Part shown: piece by piece, positions 28,927 through 37,553 of the stretch
How positions within the stretch are numbered: the first letter of the stretch is position 1
Layout of the letters: each line of letters begins with the position of its first letter
Assembly (NCBI GenBank): GCA_018830525.1
Contig: JAHJSH010000005.1
Location: 1 to 42,774, forward strand
Direction of reading: 5' to 3'
DNA: 42,774 nucleotides
From: Nanobdellota archaeon
Lineage (GTDB): Archaea > Nanobdellota > Nanobdellia > Pacearchaeales > GW2011-AR1
The notes under the pieces: generated by a model
What the model was told of the DNA's origin: nothing
The model's database searches: none
The model's input: the letters and a program-made list of their open reading frames with translations, nothing else
Program-made: the position numbers and the translations under genes

Positions 28927-31071
28927 TTAGTCCATTCTCTTCAACAACTCTTTCAACTTAGCCGCATCAGCAATGTGATTCTTTATTTCAGAAACTTCAT
29001 AAGTCTGACTCTTCCCAATCTCTTTACCTTTAACTACCTTCAAATCTCTCATCATCTTCCTCCGTATATCATCCGAGACCAATAATTTTCCACTATCCGA
29101 ATCTGCGATTCTCTTTGCAAGGGAGATAGTATTTCCAATGCTCGTATATTTTAATTTCCCATCTCTCTTCGAAGCAATCAATTCTCCAGCATGAACACCC
29201 AAATTAAAATCAATATGTTCTCTAAACTTTTTATTATACTCAGTTAATGATTTTAGAATCATAAACCCTGCCTTTGTTGCAAGAACCTCATTAGTATAAG
29301 TCTTAGTCACTAATGGAGAAAATACAATAAAGATATACTCACCTTTCCAATCAACTAATCCTTTCATCTCTTTAGTCCCATTAATAGTTTCAATTAAAGC
29401 TTTCTTCGCATGATCCTTCAACTCAGAATAATTTTTAACACTCAAAGCCACAACTGCTGAAGGGTGCTTCTCTCCCTTTAAGACCAAGGTAGACTCTGCA
29501 GTACCCATAGTTTTTTTAGTCAAGTCCAACATACTATTATCTTCATGACTATAACTATCTGAGTCAAGCCCCTGAACCTTCGGAGATTTATTAGTAAAAT
29601 TCATACTTGAAGCGACATGGTCTTTCATCTTTGAAGGGACGTTTGAACTAACTTTTGAATGAAATTTAGAACCTATCGAACCTATTGAATGCCCGACAGC
29701 CCCAGCACCTTTTTTAAATACTCCAAAAATCTTACTAGTATGTTCTTCTCCAAGAGTTTTCGTTTTTTTAGATTTCATATAAAACACAACTCCCGCACCT
29801 CCAAGAATTAAAATCAAAAATATCCAAACAATTGAATAAGCCTTAAAGATTCCAACACTTTTAAGATCACTAACACTAACTGCATTTCCAGTCAATAAAA
29901 CTTGCTGACTCATTGAACTCTCCCCATCACTGATTGCGACATCATACTCTCCCTGCGGAGCCCTAAGACTAAATTTTCTAATCTCCCCCATTTCCATCAC
30001 CAATTCTAATTCACGGATCTCTCCCCCGATATCTACTTGAATTGTTCCGTTATATTTTGCATTTCCGACGCTTTTAACTATCAAGACTCCATCCTCTCCA
30101 AACTCAAATTCAACTTTAGGATTTTCAAGAACTGTGAACTCTCTCTGCTCTGCAAGAAGATTAAATGAAGTAATTACTTTCCAAACTCCCGGAGTAGCAT
30201 TAACAGGAAGGCTAAAACTTCGGAATTCCCCGGTAGGAATCGCTAATTCAATTTCTTCGTTCTTAGGGGAAAGAATTTTAGCAGAGACAGTTCCAATCAT
30301 TTCAATTCCGGATTGATCAGTAATCTCTGCACCAACGGTAAATTCTTCCCCGGGCATTGCCTCGTCCCCCGATAGACTGATTACCATATTAGAAGCAACC
30401 TGATTTATCTTAAATGAGACCGTAGTAAATCCTTCATTAAGAACTGAAACTCCATTCTTGTCCCTATCATAAGCCCGGATTCCTAAATCATAAGTTCCCG
30501 CCTCAATAGTATCAGGCATAGAAAATATTTCTGTCACAAAACCATCCTCAATCGCTTTACTAAATACACTAGAATTCATCCCCTCAATAAATCCATATAG
30601 CAAATCTCCATTGGCTTTAACAGCTTCAATTCTCACTGTAATTCCTTCACCCGGATTATAACTTTCCTTTTCTAATGCTGCAGTCACGAGGATAGTATTT
30701 GTAATTTGAAAAACTTTAGTAACTGCAACCCGACTTCCAATGGTTAATTTAACCTGGCAATCCCCGAGGATATCTGTAATATTAACAATCTCTAAATCTG
30801 TTCTATCTAAAACCTTATATGGAAGGCTATATGGGAGGGCCTCTTCTCCATCATATCTCCGAGCAGACATTCTTTCTAAATTAATCGTTTTATCTCCACA
30901 AACTAAATCGACATTCAGATTTCCGGTTGGAGCACCAATTAACCCTTCTGCAGTAACGTAAAGTTTGTCTCCAAGGTTGTAAACATCCTGAGGCTCAAGT
31001 AAGGTAATATCTGCAAGAACAAACGAAACTATGAAGACAAAAGCGAGCATTAAACAAATCCCTTTTTTCAT
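28927..31071 (-). CDS. Transmembrane receptor-like protein with Ig-like ectodomain and degenerate class III cyclase domain
   Basis: 714 aa. A signal peptide (1-20) precedes about 400 residues of beta-sandwich repeats (for example SYNPGEGITVRIEAV and AMPGEEFTVGAEITD), one membrane helix (about 429-450, IVWIFLILILGGAGVVFYM), a basic/Ser-rich linker and a C-terminal nucleotidyl-cyclase fold: VALSVKNYSEL, FNLGVHAGELIASKRDG, YTSIGNTISLAKRIA. The aspartates that bind metal in active cyclases are replaced (ALSV for FADI, KGEYIFIVF for IGD). It is therefore probably a non-catalytic sensor. Ligand and partner are unknown. Confidence 0.82.
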   Translation of the reverse strand: MKKGICLMLAFVFIVSFVLADITLLEPQDVYNLGDKLYVTAEGLIGAPTGNLNVDLVCGDKTINLERMSARRYDGEEALPYSLPYKVLDRTDLEIVNITDILGDCQVKLTIGSRVAVTKVFQITNTILVTAALEKESYNPGEGITVRIEAVKANGDLLYGFIEGMNSSVFSKAIEDGFVTEIFSMPDTIEAGTYDLGIRAYDRDKNGVSVLNEGFTTVSFKINQVASNMVISLSGDEAMPGEEFTVGAEITDQSGIEMIGTVSAKILSPKNEEIELAIPTGEFRSFSLPVNATPGVWKVITSFNLLAEQREFTVLENPKVEFEFGEDGVLIVKSVGNAKYNGTIQVDIGGEIRELELVMEMGEIRKFSLRAPQGEYDVAISDGESSMSQQVLLTGNAVSVSDLKSVGIFKAYSIVWIFLILILGGAGVVFYMKSKKTKTLGEEHTSKIFGVFKKGAGAVGHSIGSIGSKFHSKVSSNVPSKMKDHVASSMNFTNKSPKVQGLDSDSYSHEDNSMLDLTKKTMGTAESTLVLKGEKHPSAVVALSVKNYSELKDHAKKALIETINGTKEMKGLVDWKGEYIFIVFSPLVTKTYTNEVLATKAGFMILKSLTEYNKKFREHIDFNLGVHAGELIASKRDGKLKYTSIGNTISLAKRIADSDSGKLLVSDDIRRKMMRDLKVVKGKEIGKSQTYEVSEIKNHIADAAKLKELLKRMD

Positions 31072-31231
31072 TTTTTATATACCATCTTTAAACAAATGAA
31101 AACATGAAGCTTCTCTGAAGCTACTTTTTTCATAAAACATTGAGACAAGATTACTATTTAAATATTACTTGCCTCCGGTTAAACCTATAAGATATCAATA
31201 AATATAAAAAGAACTTTCCAAACATTATACT

Positions 31232-32335
31232 ATGACAAAGACCGTGATAAGTCCATGGGAAGTCGAGGGCGATATTGATTATAAAAAACTAATCAAACAG
31301 TTTGGAACCACCCCAATTTCAGATTTTATAAATAATAAGCTGAAAGACTGCCATCCCCTCTTGAGACGAGGAATTTATTTTTCCCATAGAGACTTCGACA
31401 AATGGCTAAAGGCTCACAGCGAAGGTAAAAAGGTCTCTGTAATCACTGGACGAGGCCCATCAGAAAAGATGCATATAGGACATTTAGTCCCATTCTTAGT
31501 TGCAAAATCTCTTCAAGATAATTTCGGATGTGATGTTTATATTCCAATCTCCGACGACGAAAAATTCTTTGTCAAGAAAAACCTAAGTTTTGAAGAAGCT
31601 CTAAAATATTCTGAAGATAATATATTAGATTTAATTGCCCTGGGTTTTGATCCAAAGAAAACTTTCATTTTTCAAGACTTTGTCTACACAGACATCTATA
31701 AATACGCCGCACGAATCGCAAAACGAATCACATATTCGACGGCAAAAGCAGCTTTTGGATTAACACCGGGGAAAAACATCGGCTGGTCATTCTATCCTGC
31801 AATGCAGGCCGCACATATTCTATTCCCCCAATTCCATTCAAGGAAACATATTTCCGTAGTTCCCGTAGCGATTGACCAAGATCCTTTTATCAGACTAACA
31901 CGAGATATCGCAACTCACAAGGATTTCAATTTAGAAAAACCTGCGGCACTACATGCACAATTTGTTCCATCGCTCCATGGAGGATCAAAGATGTCCTCTT
32001 CCGGAGAAGGATTAATCTTCCTATCAGACGATGCAAAAACAGTAAAAAAGAAGATAAACAAATACGCTTTCTCTGGAGGACAAGCGACAATCGAAGAACA
32101 TCGGAAGAAGGGAGGAAATACCAAAGTGGACATCCCATTCCAATATCTCAAGATGTTATTTGAACCAAGCGATGAAAAATTAGAAGAAATAAAACAAGAA
32201 TACGAATCCGGAAAAATGCTAACCGGAGAACTTAAAGCGATACTAATAGAAAAAATTAATGATTTCTTGAAAGACCACCAAAAAAATAAAATTGAAGCAA
32301 AAAAGAATCTCGATAAGTTTATTCTTAAAAATTAA
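31232..32335 (+). CDS. trpS: Tryptophanyl-tRNA synthetase
   Basis: A 367-aa archaeal/eukaryal-type class I synthetase. HIGH appears as KMHIGHLVPF, the KMSKS equivalent as SKMSSSGEG, and the Trp pocket lies near GWSFYPAMQAAHILFP. The N-terminal WEVEGDIDYKKLIKQFGTTP is typical of the archaeal form. A TATA AATATAAAAAG sits 25 bp before the ATG, so the gene is leaderless. It is divergent from the pseudo-cyclase. Confidence 0.95.
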   Translation: MTKTVISPWEVEGDIDYKKLIKQFGTTPISDFINNKLKDCHPLLRRGIYFSHRDFDKWLKAHSEGKKVSVITGRGPSEKMHIGHLVPFLVAKSLQDNFGCDVYIPISDDEKFFVKKNLSFEEALKYSEDNILDLIALGFDPKKTFIFQDFVYTDIYKYAARIAKRITYSTAKAAFGLTPGKNIGWSFYPAMQAAHILFPQFHSRKHISVVPVAIDQDPFIRLTRDIATHKDFNLEKPAALHAQFVPSLHGGSKMSSSGEGLIFLSDDAKTVKKKINKYAFSGGQATIEEHRKKGGNTKVDIPFQYLKMLFEPSDEKLEEIKQEYESGKMLTGELKAILIEKINDFLKDHQKNKIEAKKNLDKFILKN

Positions 32336-32337
32336 TT

Positions 32338-33276
32338 CTAAGGATTCTGTGGAAGAACCGCCCCACTTTTCTGAAAGAGACTACTTGTTCCAGGCAAACC
32401 TAATGTCATGGGAACTTGAGGATTAGCGCCAGTAGGTGCCACATAAGTTTTTTCTTCCACAGGGAGGGGTGCTGGAAGAATAACTGCCGCAGGGACCATA
32501 TCCTGATTTTTTGGAATTATTGCAACTGGAGCCCCCCACACTGGAGCCCGATTTCCGATAACATTTATACCTGGAGGAGATGTAATGACCTCAATTCCCT
32601 TATCTGTAATTGTCATTCCTATTGCTCTCCGCTCGTGCTTCGTCCTTCTCATTTTAGCAATTCTTACAGCCCGATCACCAGTCCCTGCAATAGGCGATTC
32701 ATAAAAAACACTAACCGAATCTGACAAGAACCTCAAAATATCTGTCTTTGACCATTCGCCCTCGGTAGACGCCCAAATACCTTCCTCCAAACTTTCATCT
32801 GCAAAAACTGTGGTAACATTAAACCTTTTCATTAACGACGACAACTCGAAAATCGTCTGCCTCATTTTTCCCTGATCATTACTATTTAATGCAAGTACTG
32901 AAATCGGATCAAAACAAATTCTCCGTATATTATTTTTAGAAATCATACGACTCAACTCGCTCTTCAACTCTTCGATAGAAGTCTGGGGTGCAAATCGCAT
33001 AAATTTAATTCTCCCCTCACTACTCATCCTTGTAAAATCCCAACCATAGGCCATAGCATCATCAAGAGTATCAATAATATCTGGCTCGAACGAACAATAA
33101 AGACCATTCTCATTAAATTTTGAAACTCCATTCCAAAGGAACTGCAATAAAAACGTCGATTTCCCAGAACCCGGTCCACCAACAATAAGATTATCAGAAT
33201 TTCTCACGAATCCACCCTGACAAATTTTATCAAAGCCAATAATTCCAGTTGGACATCTATCAATCCCCTCTACCAT
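32338..33276 (-). CDS. KaiC-like RecA-superfamily ATPase
   Basis: 312 aa, one RecA/KaiC domain (about 1-240): Walker A VGGPGSGKSTFLLQFLW (about 32-48), a Walker B-like RRICFDPISVLAL, and a CSFEPD strand after the P-loop. The last 70 residues are Pro/Val/Ala-rich and probably disordered. Single-domain archaeal KaiC-like proteins are linked to signalling and motility, but the role here is unknown. A clear RBS, GGAGGAGAT, precedes the ATG. Confidence 0.85.
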   Translation of the reverse strand: MVEGIDRCPTGIIGFDKICQGGFVRNSDNLIVGGPGSGKSTFLLQFLWNGVSKFNENGLYCSFEPDIIDTLDDAMAYGWDFTRMSSEGRIKFMRFAPQTSIEELKSELSRMISKNNIRRICFDPISVLALNSNDQGKMRQTIFELSSLMKRFNVTTVFADESLEEGIWASTEGEWSKTDILRFLSDSVSVFYESPIAGTGDRAVRIAKMRRTKHERRAIGMTITDKGIEVITSPPGINVIGNRAPVWGAPVAIIPKNQDMVPAAVILPAPLPVEEKTYVAPTGANPQVPMTLGLPGTSSLFQKSGAVLPQNP

Positions 33277-33385
33277 TTTTTATCTCCTCCATTTAATAAA
33301 ATGGCATTGAAAGTTCTTCGAACTTACCTTACCATACAAAAAATACAGCATAAATCTTTATAAATTCTCTTATTCTATCACTTAT

Positions 33386-35110
33386 ATGAAAACATTAAAC
33401 CTCCATTGCGATTATATAAAATTTAAGGCTCTCAAAAAGGCCCTAAAAAGCGTAGACGAAATCGCTCCGAACCAAAAATTAGAAGGTGAATCAAAAGAAT
33501 GTCTTGTGGTAATGGTCGCAGTAGAAAAAGGAGATTCAAAAGAAACAATTCCAGAATTAGTCGATTCGATAAAAAAAATAGCCGAAGATGTCAAGACAAA
33601 AAACATAGTCCTATATCCTTACGCACATTTATCTAGCAACTTAGGAAAACCAGGAACTGCCGTAGAAGTTCTAAACGAAACTGCAAAAAAACTCAAAGGC
33701 TTCAAGGTCGTTCAAGCGCCGTTCGGTTATTACAAATCCTTCGAACTAAAAGTCAAAGGACATCCGCTGTCTGAACTTTCTCGAGAATTTGTCGTTAAAG
33801 GAAATGAAGTAGAAGAAGCAGAATTAAGTAAGGAAGAACGAGCACAAATGTTAAGAAAATTAAGTAAGGTAAAAATGCAAGCCCCTAGGGGAAAAAATGA
33901 TTTGAAAAGTAATGTAGAATTAGGCAGAGATTTAGATTTATATATAGTAAACGAAATAGTAGGTCCTGGGCTTCCATTACTAACTCCAAAAGGAGCTACA
34001 ATAAAAAGAGAAATAGAAAGATTCACAACTGACGAAGAATTGAAGCGAGGTTACGAATATACTTCAACTCCAATTATGGCAAAGAGCGACTTATTTAAAA
34101 TTTCAGGCCACTGGCAACATTACAAGAAAGACATGTTCGTGTTAAATATCGAGGGAGACGATTATGCCCTTAGACCAATGACATGCCCATTCCAATTTGT
34201 TCTTTATAAGAGAAAACCTAGAACTTACAAAGATCTTCCAAAGAAATATGCAGAAATTGCAACATTATACCGAAAAGAACAGTCTGGAGAACTAAGGGGA
34301 TTAACAAGGCTTTGGCAATTCACTCTTGCGGATGGACATATAATTTGTACCCCCGAACAGTTGGAAGAAGAGTTCGGAAAAGTAATGGATTTAATTAATT
34401 ATATTATCAAAACTTTTGGAATAGAGGTTTGGTACAGATTTTCCAAATGGGGTCCAGATAACAAGAATAACAAATATGTGGATAATCCCAAAGCATGGGA
34501 AGCAACACAGAAATCTATGAAGAAAATATTAGATAATGCAAAGATAAACTATGTCGAAGCAGATGATGAGGCTGCATTCTATGGGCCAAAATTAGATTTA
34601 CAGTACAAAGATGTTTATGGAAAAGAAGATACTTTAATAACAATCCAAATTGATTTTGCCCTTCCTGAAAAATTCGGACTAACATATCTAGCAGAAGACG
34701 GAAAAGAAAAAGAGGCAATGGTTATCCATCGGTCTTCCACCGGAGCAACCGAGAGAATTATAGCATATTTATTAGAGAAGACCCAAGGAAATCTCCCACT
34801 ATGGTTGAGCCCAATTCAAGCAAGGATAATGACTATGAATGATGATGTCAAAGATTATGGAAAAGAAATAAAGAACAAATTAATGGAATCAGGTATTCGG
34901 GTTGAATTAGACAATTCAAATGAATCCATAGGAAAAAAGGCACGAAATGCGATTGTGGATAAAGTGTTCTATCTCGTCACCGTCGGAGAAAAGGAAAAAT
35001 CAGGCGGAAAAATCGCCGTCCGAGGAAGAGCCTCCAAGGAAATTACAACTATGGACCTAGACGAATTTATTTCTAAGTTGAAAGAAGAGATTTCCTCAAA
35101 AACCTTATAA
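33386..35110 (+). CDS. thrS: Threonyl-tRNA synthetase, archaeal type
   Basis: 574 aa. The N-terminal 140 residues are the archaeal editing domain related to D-aminoacyl-tRNA deacylase (NIVLYPYAHLSSNLGKP). The class II catalytic core follows, with zinc ligands in MTCPF, ADGHI and IHRS, motif 2 TLYRKEQSGELRGLTR and motif 3 HRSSTGATERIIAYLLE. The C-terminal anticodon-binding domain starts near LSPIQARIM. It charges tRNA-Thr and removes mischarged Ser. A CTTTATAAATTC box is 25 bp upstream. Confidence 0.95.
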   Translation: MKTLNLHCDYIKFKALKKALKSVDEIAPNQKLEGESKECLVVMVAVEKGDSKETIPELVDSIKKIAEDVKTKNIVLYPYAHLSSNLGKPGTAVEVLNETAKKLKGFKVVQAPFGYYKSFELKVKGHPLSELSREFVVKGNEVEEAELSKEERAQMLRKLSKVKMQAPRGKNDLKSNVELGRDLDLYIVNEIVGPGLPLLTPKGATIKREIERFTTDEELKRGYEYTSTPIMAKSDLFKISGHWQHYKKDMFVLNIEGDDYALRPMTCPFQFVLYKRKPRTYKDLPKKYAEIATLYRKEQSGELRGLTRLWQFTLADGHIICTPEQLEEEFGKVMDLINYIIKTFGIEVWYRFSKWGPDNKNNKYVDNPKAWEATQKSMKKILDNAKINYVEADDEAAFYGPKLDLQYKDVYGKEDTLITIQIDFALPEKFGLTYLAEDGKEKEAMVIHRSSTGATERIIAYLLEKTQGNLPLWLSPIQARIMTMNDDVKDYGKEIKNKLMESGIRVELDNSNESIGKKARNAIVDKVFYLVTVGEKEKSGGKIAVRGRASKEITTMDLDEFISKLKEEISSKTL

Positions 35111-35132
35111 ACATCCTTATTCTATAACTCTT

Positions 35133-35393
35133 ATGAGGTGGGGAAAAATTGTTTTGCTTTTTCAGGCTGTCGTAACTTTAATAATCGGAATGATATTCTT
35201 CGCACAATTTTTATCCATAGATCACGCGAAAATCGAAGAACTAAGAGTTGAAATGGACAAGGGATATATCATCTGGGACGACGACGCACCCCCAGTGATG
35301 GTGGACTTAAAACAAAGATATTCCATCGCAGCCTATGTACTTTTAATCATCTCCGTATTTGAAATCTTACTAATCTCTAGAATAGTGTCCTAA
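35133..35393 (+). CDS. Small two-helix membrane protein, 86 aa
   Basis: Two hydrophobic segments (about 5-25 and 66-84) flank an acidic outside loop with WDDDAPPVM. It starts 22 bp after thrS and may be cotranscribed. No family was recognised. Confidence 0.55.
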   Translation: MRWGKIVLLFQAVVTLIIGMIFFAQFLSIDHAKIEELRVEMDKGYIIWDDDAPPVMVDLKQRYSIAAYVLLIISVFEILLISRIVS

Positions 35394-35430
35394 CCCTTAA
35401 GATTTTAAAGGCCCTTCAACCAATATCTCT

Positions 35431-35889
35431 ATGAAAGTTTCAGAATTACTAAACGAACTAAAACAATCAGAAGTCTACAAAAACTTTAAGGAAGAAAACC
35501 CAGAAGCATTCTTCTGCTCAGCAATGTTTGTCCTAGGCGACGCCGACAAGATAGATATAAACTTCTTCATCCCAAGTCAAAATAGGATCTCTTCATTCTC
35601 CATGCCTTTCGCATCCATAACCAACCATCAAGAAGAAATAAAAGACCAAACTGAAATAAAAGATTTAAATTTTAAGGTAGATATTTATGATTTAAAAAAG
35701 TCTATAGAAGAAAAAACTGGAAAGAAATTCTCACAGATTATTGCAGTCCTACAAAAAGGAAATTGGAATCTAACATGTTTAAATGGCTTAGACATGAGCA
35801 GAATGAACCTCAATGCCTATACTGGAGAGATTCAAAAGAAAGACGAAGGAAGTTTAATGGATATGGTGAGGTTCAAGAAAGAGAATTGA
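35431..35889 (+). CDS. Hypothetical soluble protein, 152 aa
   Basis: An acidic-basic mixed protein beginning MKVSELLNELKQSEVYKNFK, with a predicted alpha/beta body: EAFFCSAMFVLGDADKIDINFFI then FSMPFASITNHQEE. It looks like a conserved folded domain, but I cannot name the family. It stands 37 bp after the small membrane gene with a TTTAAAGG box in the gap, and ends in TGA. Confidence 0.65.
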   Translation: MKVSELLNELKQSEVYKNFKEENPEAFFCSAMFVLGDADKIDINFFIPSQNRISSFSMPFASITNHQEEIKDQTEIKDLNFKVDIYDLKKSIEEKTGKKFSQIIAVLQKGNWNLTCLNGLDMSRMNLNAYTGEIQKKDEGSLMDMVRFKKEN

Positions 35890-35972
35890 CCGAACCAGGA
35901 ATAATAGTTTTTCTACTTCGGGGGAATTTCTTTTTTCTAAAAAGAAAGAGTCCTTGGATATGGTACGATTTA

Positions 35973-36593
35973 CTAAGAAGTAGGTTTCCGAACAATAACA
36001 TTAACATTCCGTTCTTCCCAAGAGTTCACAATTTCAAATCCAACTTTCTTACAAAGTTCAACAAGCTCATCCAAATCATAAATATATGTGTACCTTTCGG
36101 TCCGATCTTTTCCGTCTCGAGAAGTCCATGGAACAAAACACTCTTTCTCTTTATTTTTCAATCGCGGAGATTTCGGACCCCAAGAACTTACAATTGCTTC
36201 TGCGCCAGGTTTCAAAACTCTATAAATCTCCTTCAATGCTTTCTTTCTTTTAGCTACAGAATCAATACAATGAATGACTGCATACATCAAAACAGCATCG
36301 AAATAATTATCTTCAAATGGAAGATCTTCTGCAGGAGCTTTCTTCAAATTAACCGATATCCCCCGCTTCTCAGCATCTTCCTCAGCAAAAGCGATCATCT
36401 CTTTAGAAAAATCAACCCCATACCATCGAAGTCCATTTATCTTTCTAAAATTTCTACCACTCCCACAACCCATATCTAAAATCTTACCCTTTTTCTCTGA
36501 GATAAATTTTTCAACGGTTGGAGGAATCTTCTGCCTAAATTCCCTCCATGATCGAGCGATATTATCCCAAACTTTTTCTTGACCGACATTCAT
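35973..36593 (-). CDS. Class I SAM methyltransferase, Trm9/ALKBH8-like
   Basis: 206 aa. SAM motif ILDMGCGSGRNF (about 38-49), acidic strand end YGVDFSKEM, motif ...FEDNYFDAVLMYAVIHC and post-motif VLKPGAEAIVSSWG. The CIDSVAKRKKALKEIYRVL pattern resembles Trm9-type tRNA wobble-uridine methyltransferases, which finish the modification begun by Elp3; elp3 is 1 kb away. The assignment to Trm9 is by pattern. A hairpin repeat element abuts its start codon. Confidence 0.75.
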   Translation of the reverse strand: MNVGQEKVWDNIARSWREFRQKIPPTVEKFISEKKGKILDMGCGSGRNFRKINGLRWYGVDFSKEMIAFAEEDAEKRGISVNLKKAPAEDLPFEDNYFDAVLMYAVIHCIDSVAKRKKALKEIYRVLKPGAEAIVSSWGPKSPRLKNKEKECFVPWTSRDGKDRTERYTYIYDLDELVELCKKVGFEIVNSWEERNVNVIVRKPTS

Positions 36594-36667
36594 ACTATCT
36601 TAAAGGAGTTGAAGCCTTAAGAACCTTAGCTCACCAGAGCTACCTATTGGGTGGTTCTTAGGCAATC
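36594..36667. repeat. Copy B of a two-copy hairpin element
   Basis: ACTATCTTAAAGGAGTTGAA and GCCTTAAGAACCTT match copy A at 16278. GCCTTAAGAACC pairs with GGTTCTTAGGC around a 27-nt loop that itself folds (AGCTC/GAGCT). The left edge touches the methyltransferase start codon. A minus-strand TATAAAAATAT box lies just beyond the right edge. Confidence 0.6.
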
Positions 36668-36689
36668 GATATTTTTATACAACCTTAAA

Positions 36690-36845
36690 TTAATTAACTT
36701 GAGAATTAATAAGCATATTTTGCTGTTCACTCCAATCTTCATCTTTATGGGTTTTAACATAATTTGCCCAAAATTTTATGAATTCTAATCTCTCTCTAAA
36801 GTTAGCTTTAATTTCTTTATTTATTTCTTCCTTATTTATTTTCAT
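36690..36845 (-). CDS. 51-aa protein coupled to a nucleotidyltransferase
   Basis: Missing from the ORF track because of length. It starts by ATGA overlap with the upstream nucleotidyltransferase stop. The sequence runs MKINKEEINKEIKANFRERL, then FIKFWANYVKTHKDEDWSEQ and QNMLINSQVN. The amphipathic, Trp-containing helices and tight coupling suggest a partner protein, as in two-gene toxin-antitoxin or defence modules. The family is not named. The coupling is seen directly; the role is inferred. Confidence 0.65.
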   Translation of the reverse strand: MKINKEEINKEIKANFRERLEFIKFWANYVKTHKDEDWSEQQNMLINSQVN

Positions 36846-37432
36846 TTTATTAATTCAAACTCTTTTTCGGCGTCTAGTTCTTTAAGCAATTTATATAATT
36901 CAGAATTATTAAGCTTTTCTTTAAAGAGTTCATAAAGATGTTTAGCATCCTCAAGATCTTTTTCGTTGCCTTGTTTCCCAAGCATTAGTTTATAGACAAT
37001 TTGCATTTCCAATGGAGAGATATAAAGAGTATGCTTTCCAAGGATTACTTTAATCTTATTTTCAAAAGAGTATTTATGAATATCATTTTGAATTAGCTTA
37101 AACTCCATATTTGGAATTGGTTTTTCTTTTCTTGAAAATCTAATGTTATGCTCTTTAATCATATTAAACGCTTCTTCGGAAATAGAAGTATTTAAACATT
37201 CAAAATTAGAATCATGAATTTTTTTCCATAATTTTTTGAATTCTTCTAAATTCATTTCCGGTATAAGCAAGTCTACATCTTCAGTTGACCTTGACCTTCC
37301 AAATAATATCGAAACATAGCCCGAGACTAATACATATTTGTCCAAAAGACTACAAAATTCTATAACAAAATTGTCAAGTTCATTTATTTTTCTATCGAGT
37401 TTAATCTCTTTTTTATTAATATTATATTCCAT
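36842..37432 (-). CDS. Nucleotidyltransferase-fold protein
   Basis: 196 aa. VSGYVSILFGRSRSTEDVDLLIPEM (quoted from GYVSILFGRSRSTEDVDLLI) carries the G-S/R-x-EDVD nucleotidyltransferase motif, as in AbiEii/MNT-related and DUF6036-like families. A helical C-terminus follows (KQGNEKDLEDAKHLYELF). Such proteins often form toxin-antitoxin or abortive-infection pairs. The 51-aa partner overlaps its stop. The motif reads EDVD, so the metal-binding acidic pair is intact. Confidence 0.75.
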   Translation of the reverse strand: MEYNINKKEIKLDRKINELDNFVIEFCSLLDKYVLVSGYVSILFGRSRSTEDVDLLIPEMNLEEFKKLWKKIHDSNFECLNTSISEEAFNMIKEHNIRFSRKEKPIPNMEFKLIQNDIHKYSFENKIKVILGKHTLYISPLEMQIVYKLMLGKQGNEKDLEDAKHLYELFKEKLNNSELYKLLKELDAEKEFELIK

Positions 37433-37553
37433 TATAGACTATCGTTTTAAAAGTATAAAACACTTTCTATCATTATTTATAAACTTGTTTTATTATAAGA
37501 TAACATGAAAATCAAACGTAAAGTAACATCAAAGATATTCCATAAACGCATTT

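Noticed and set aside
35763-36479. Plus-strand 238-aa ORF
   Set aside because: It runs antisense to the Trm9-like methyltransferase and out of frame through the end of the 35431 gene.
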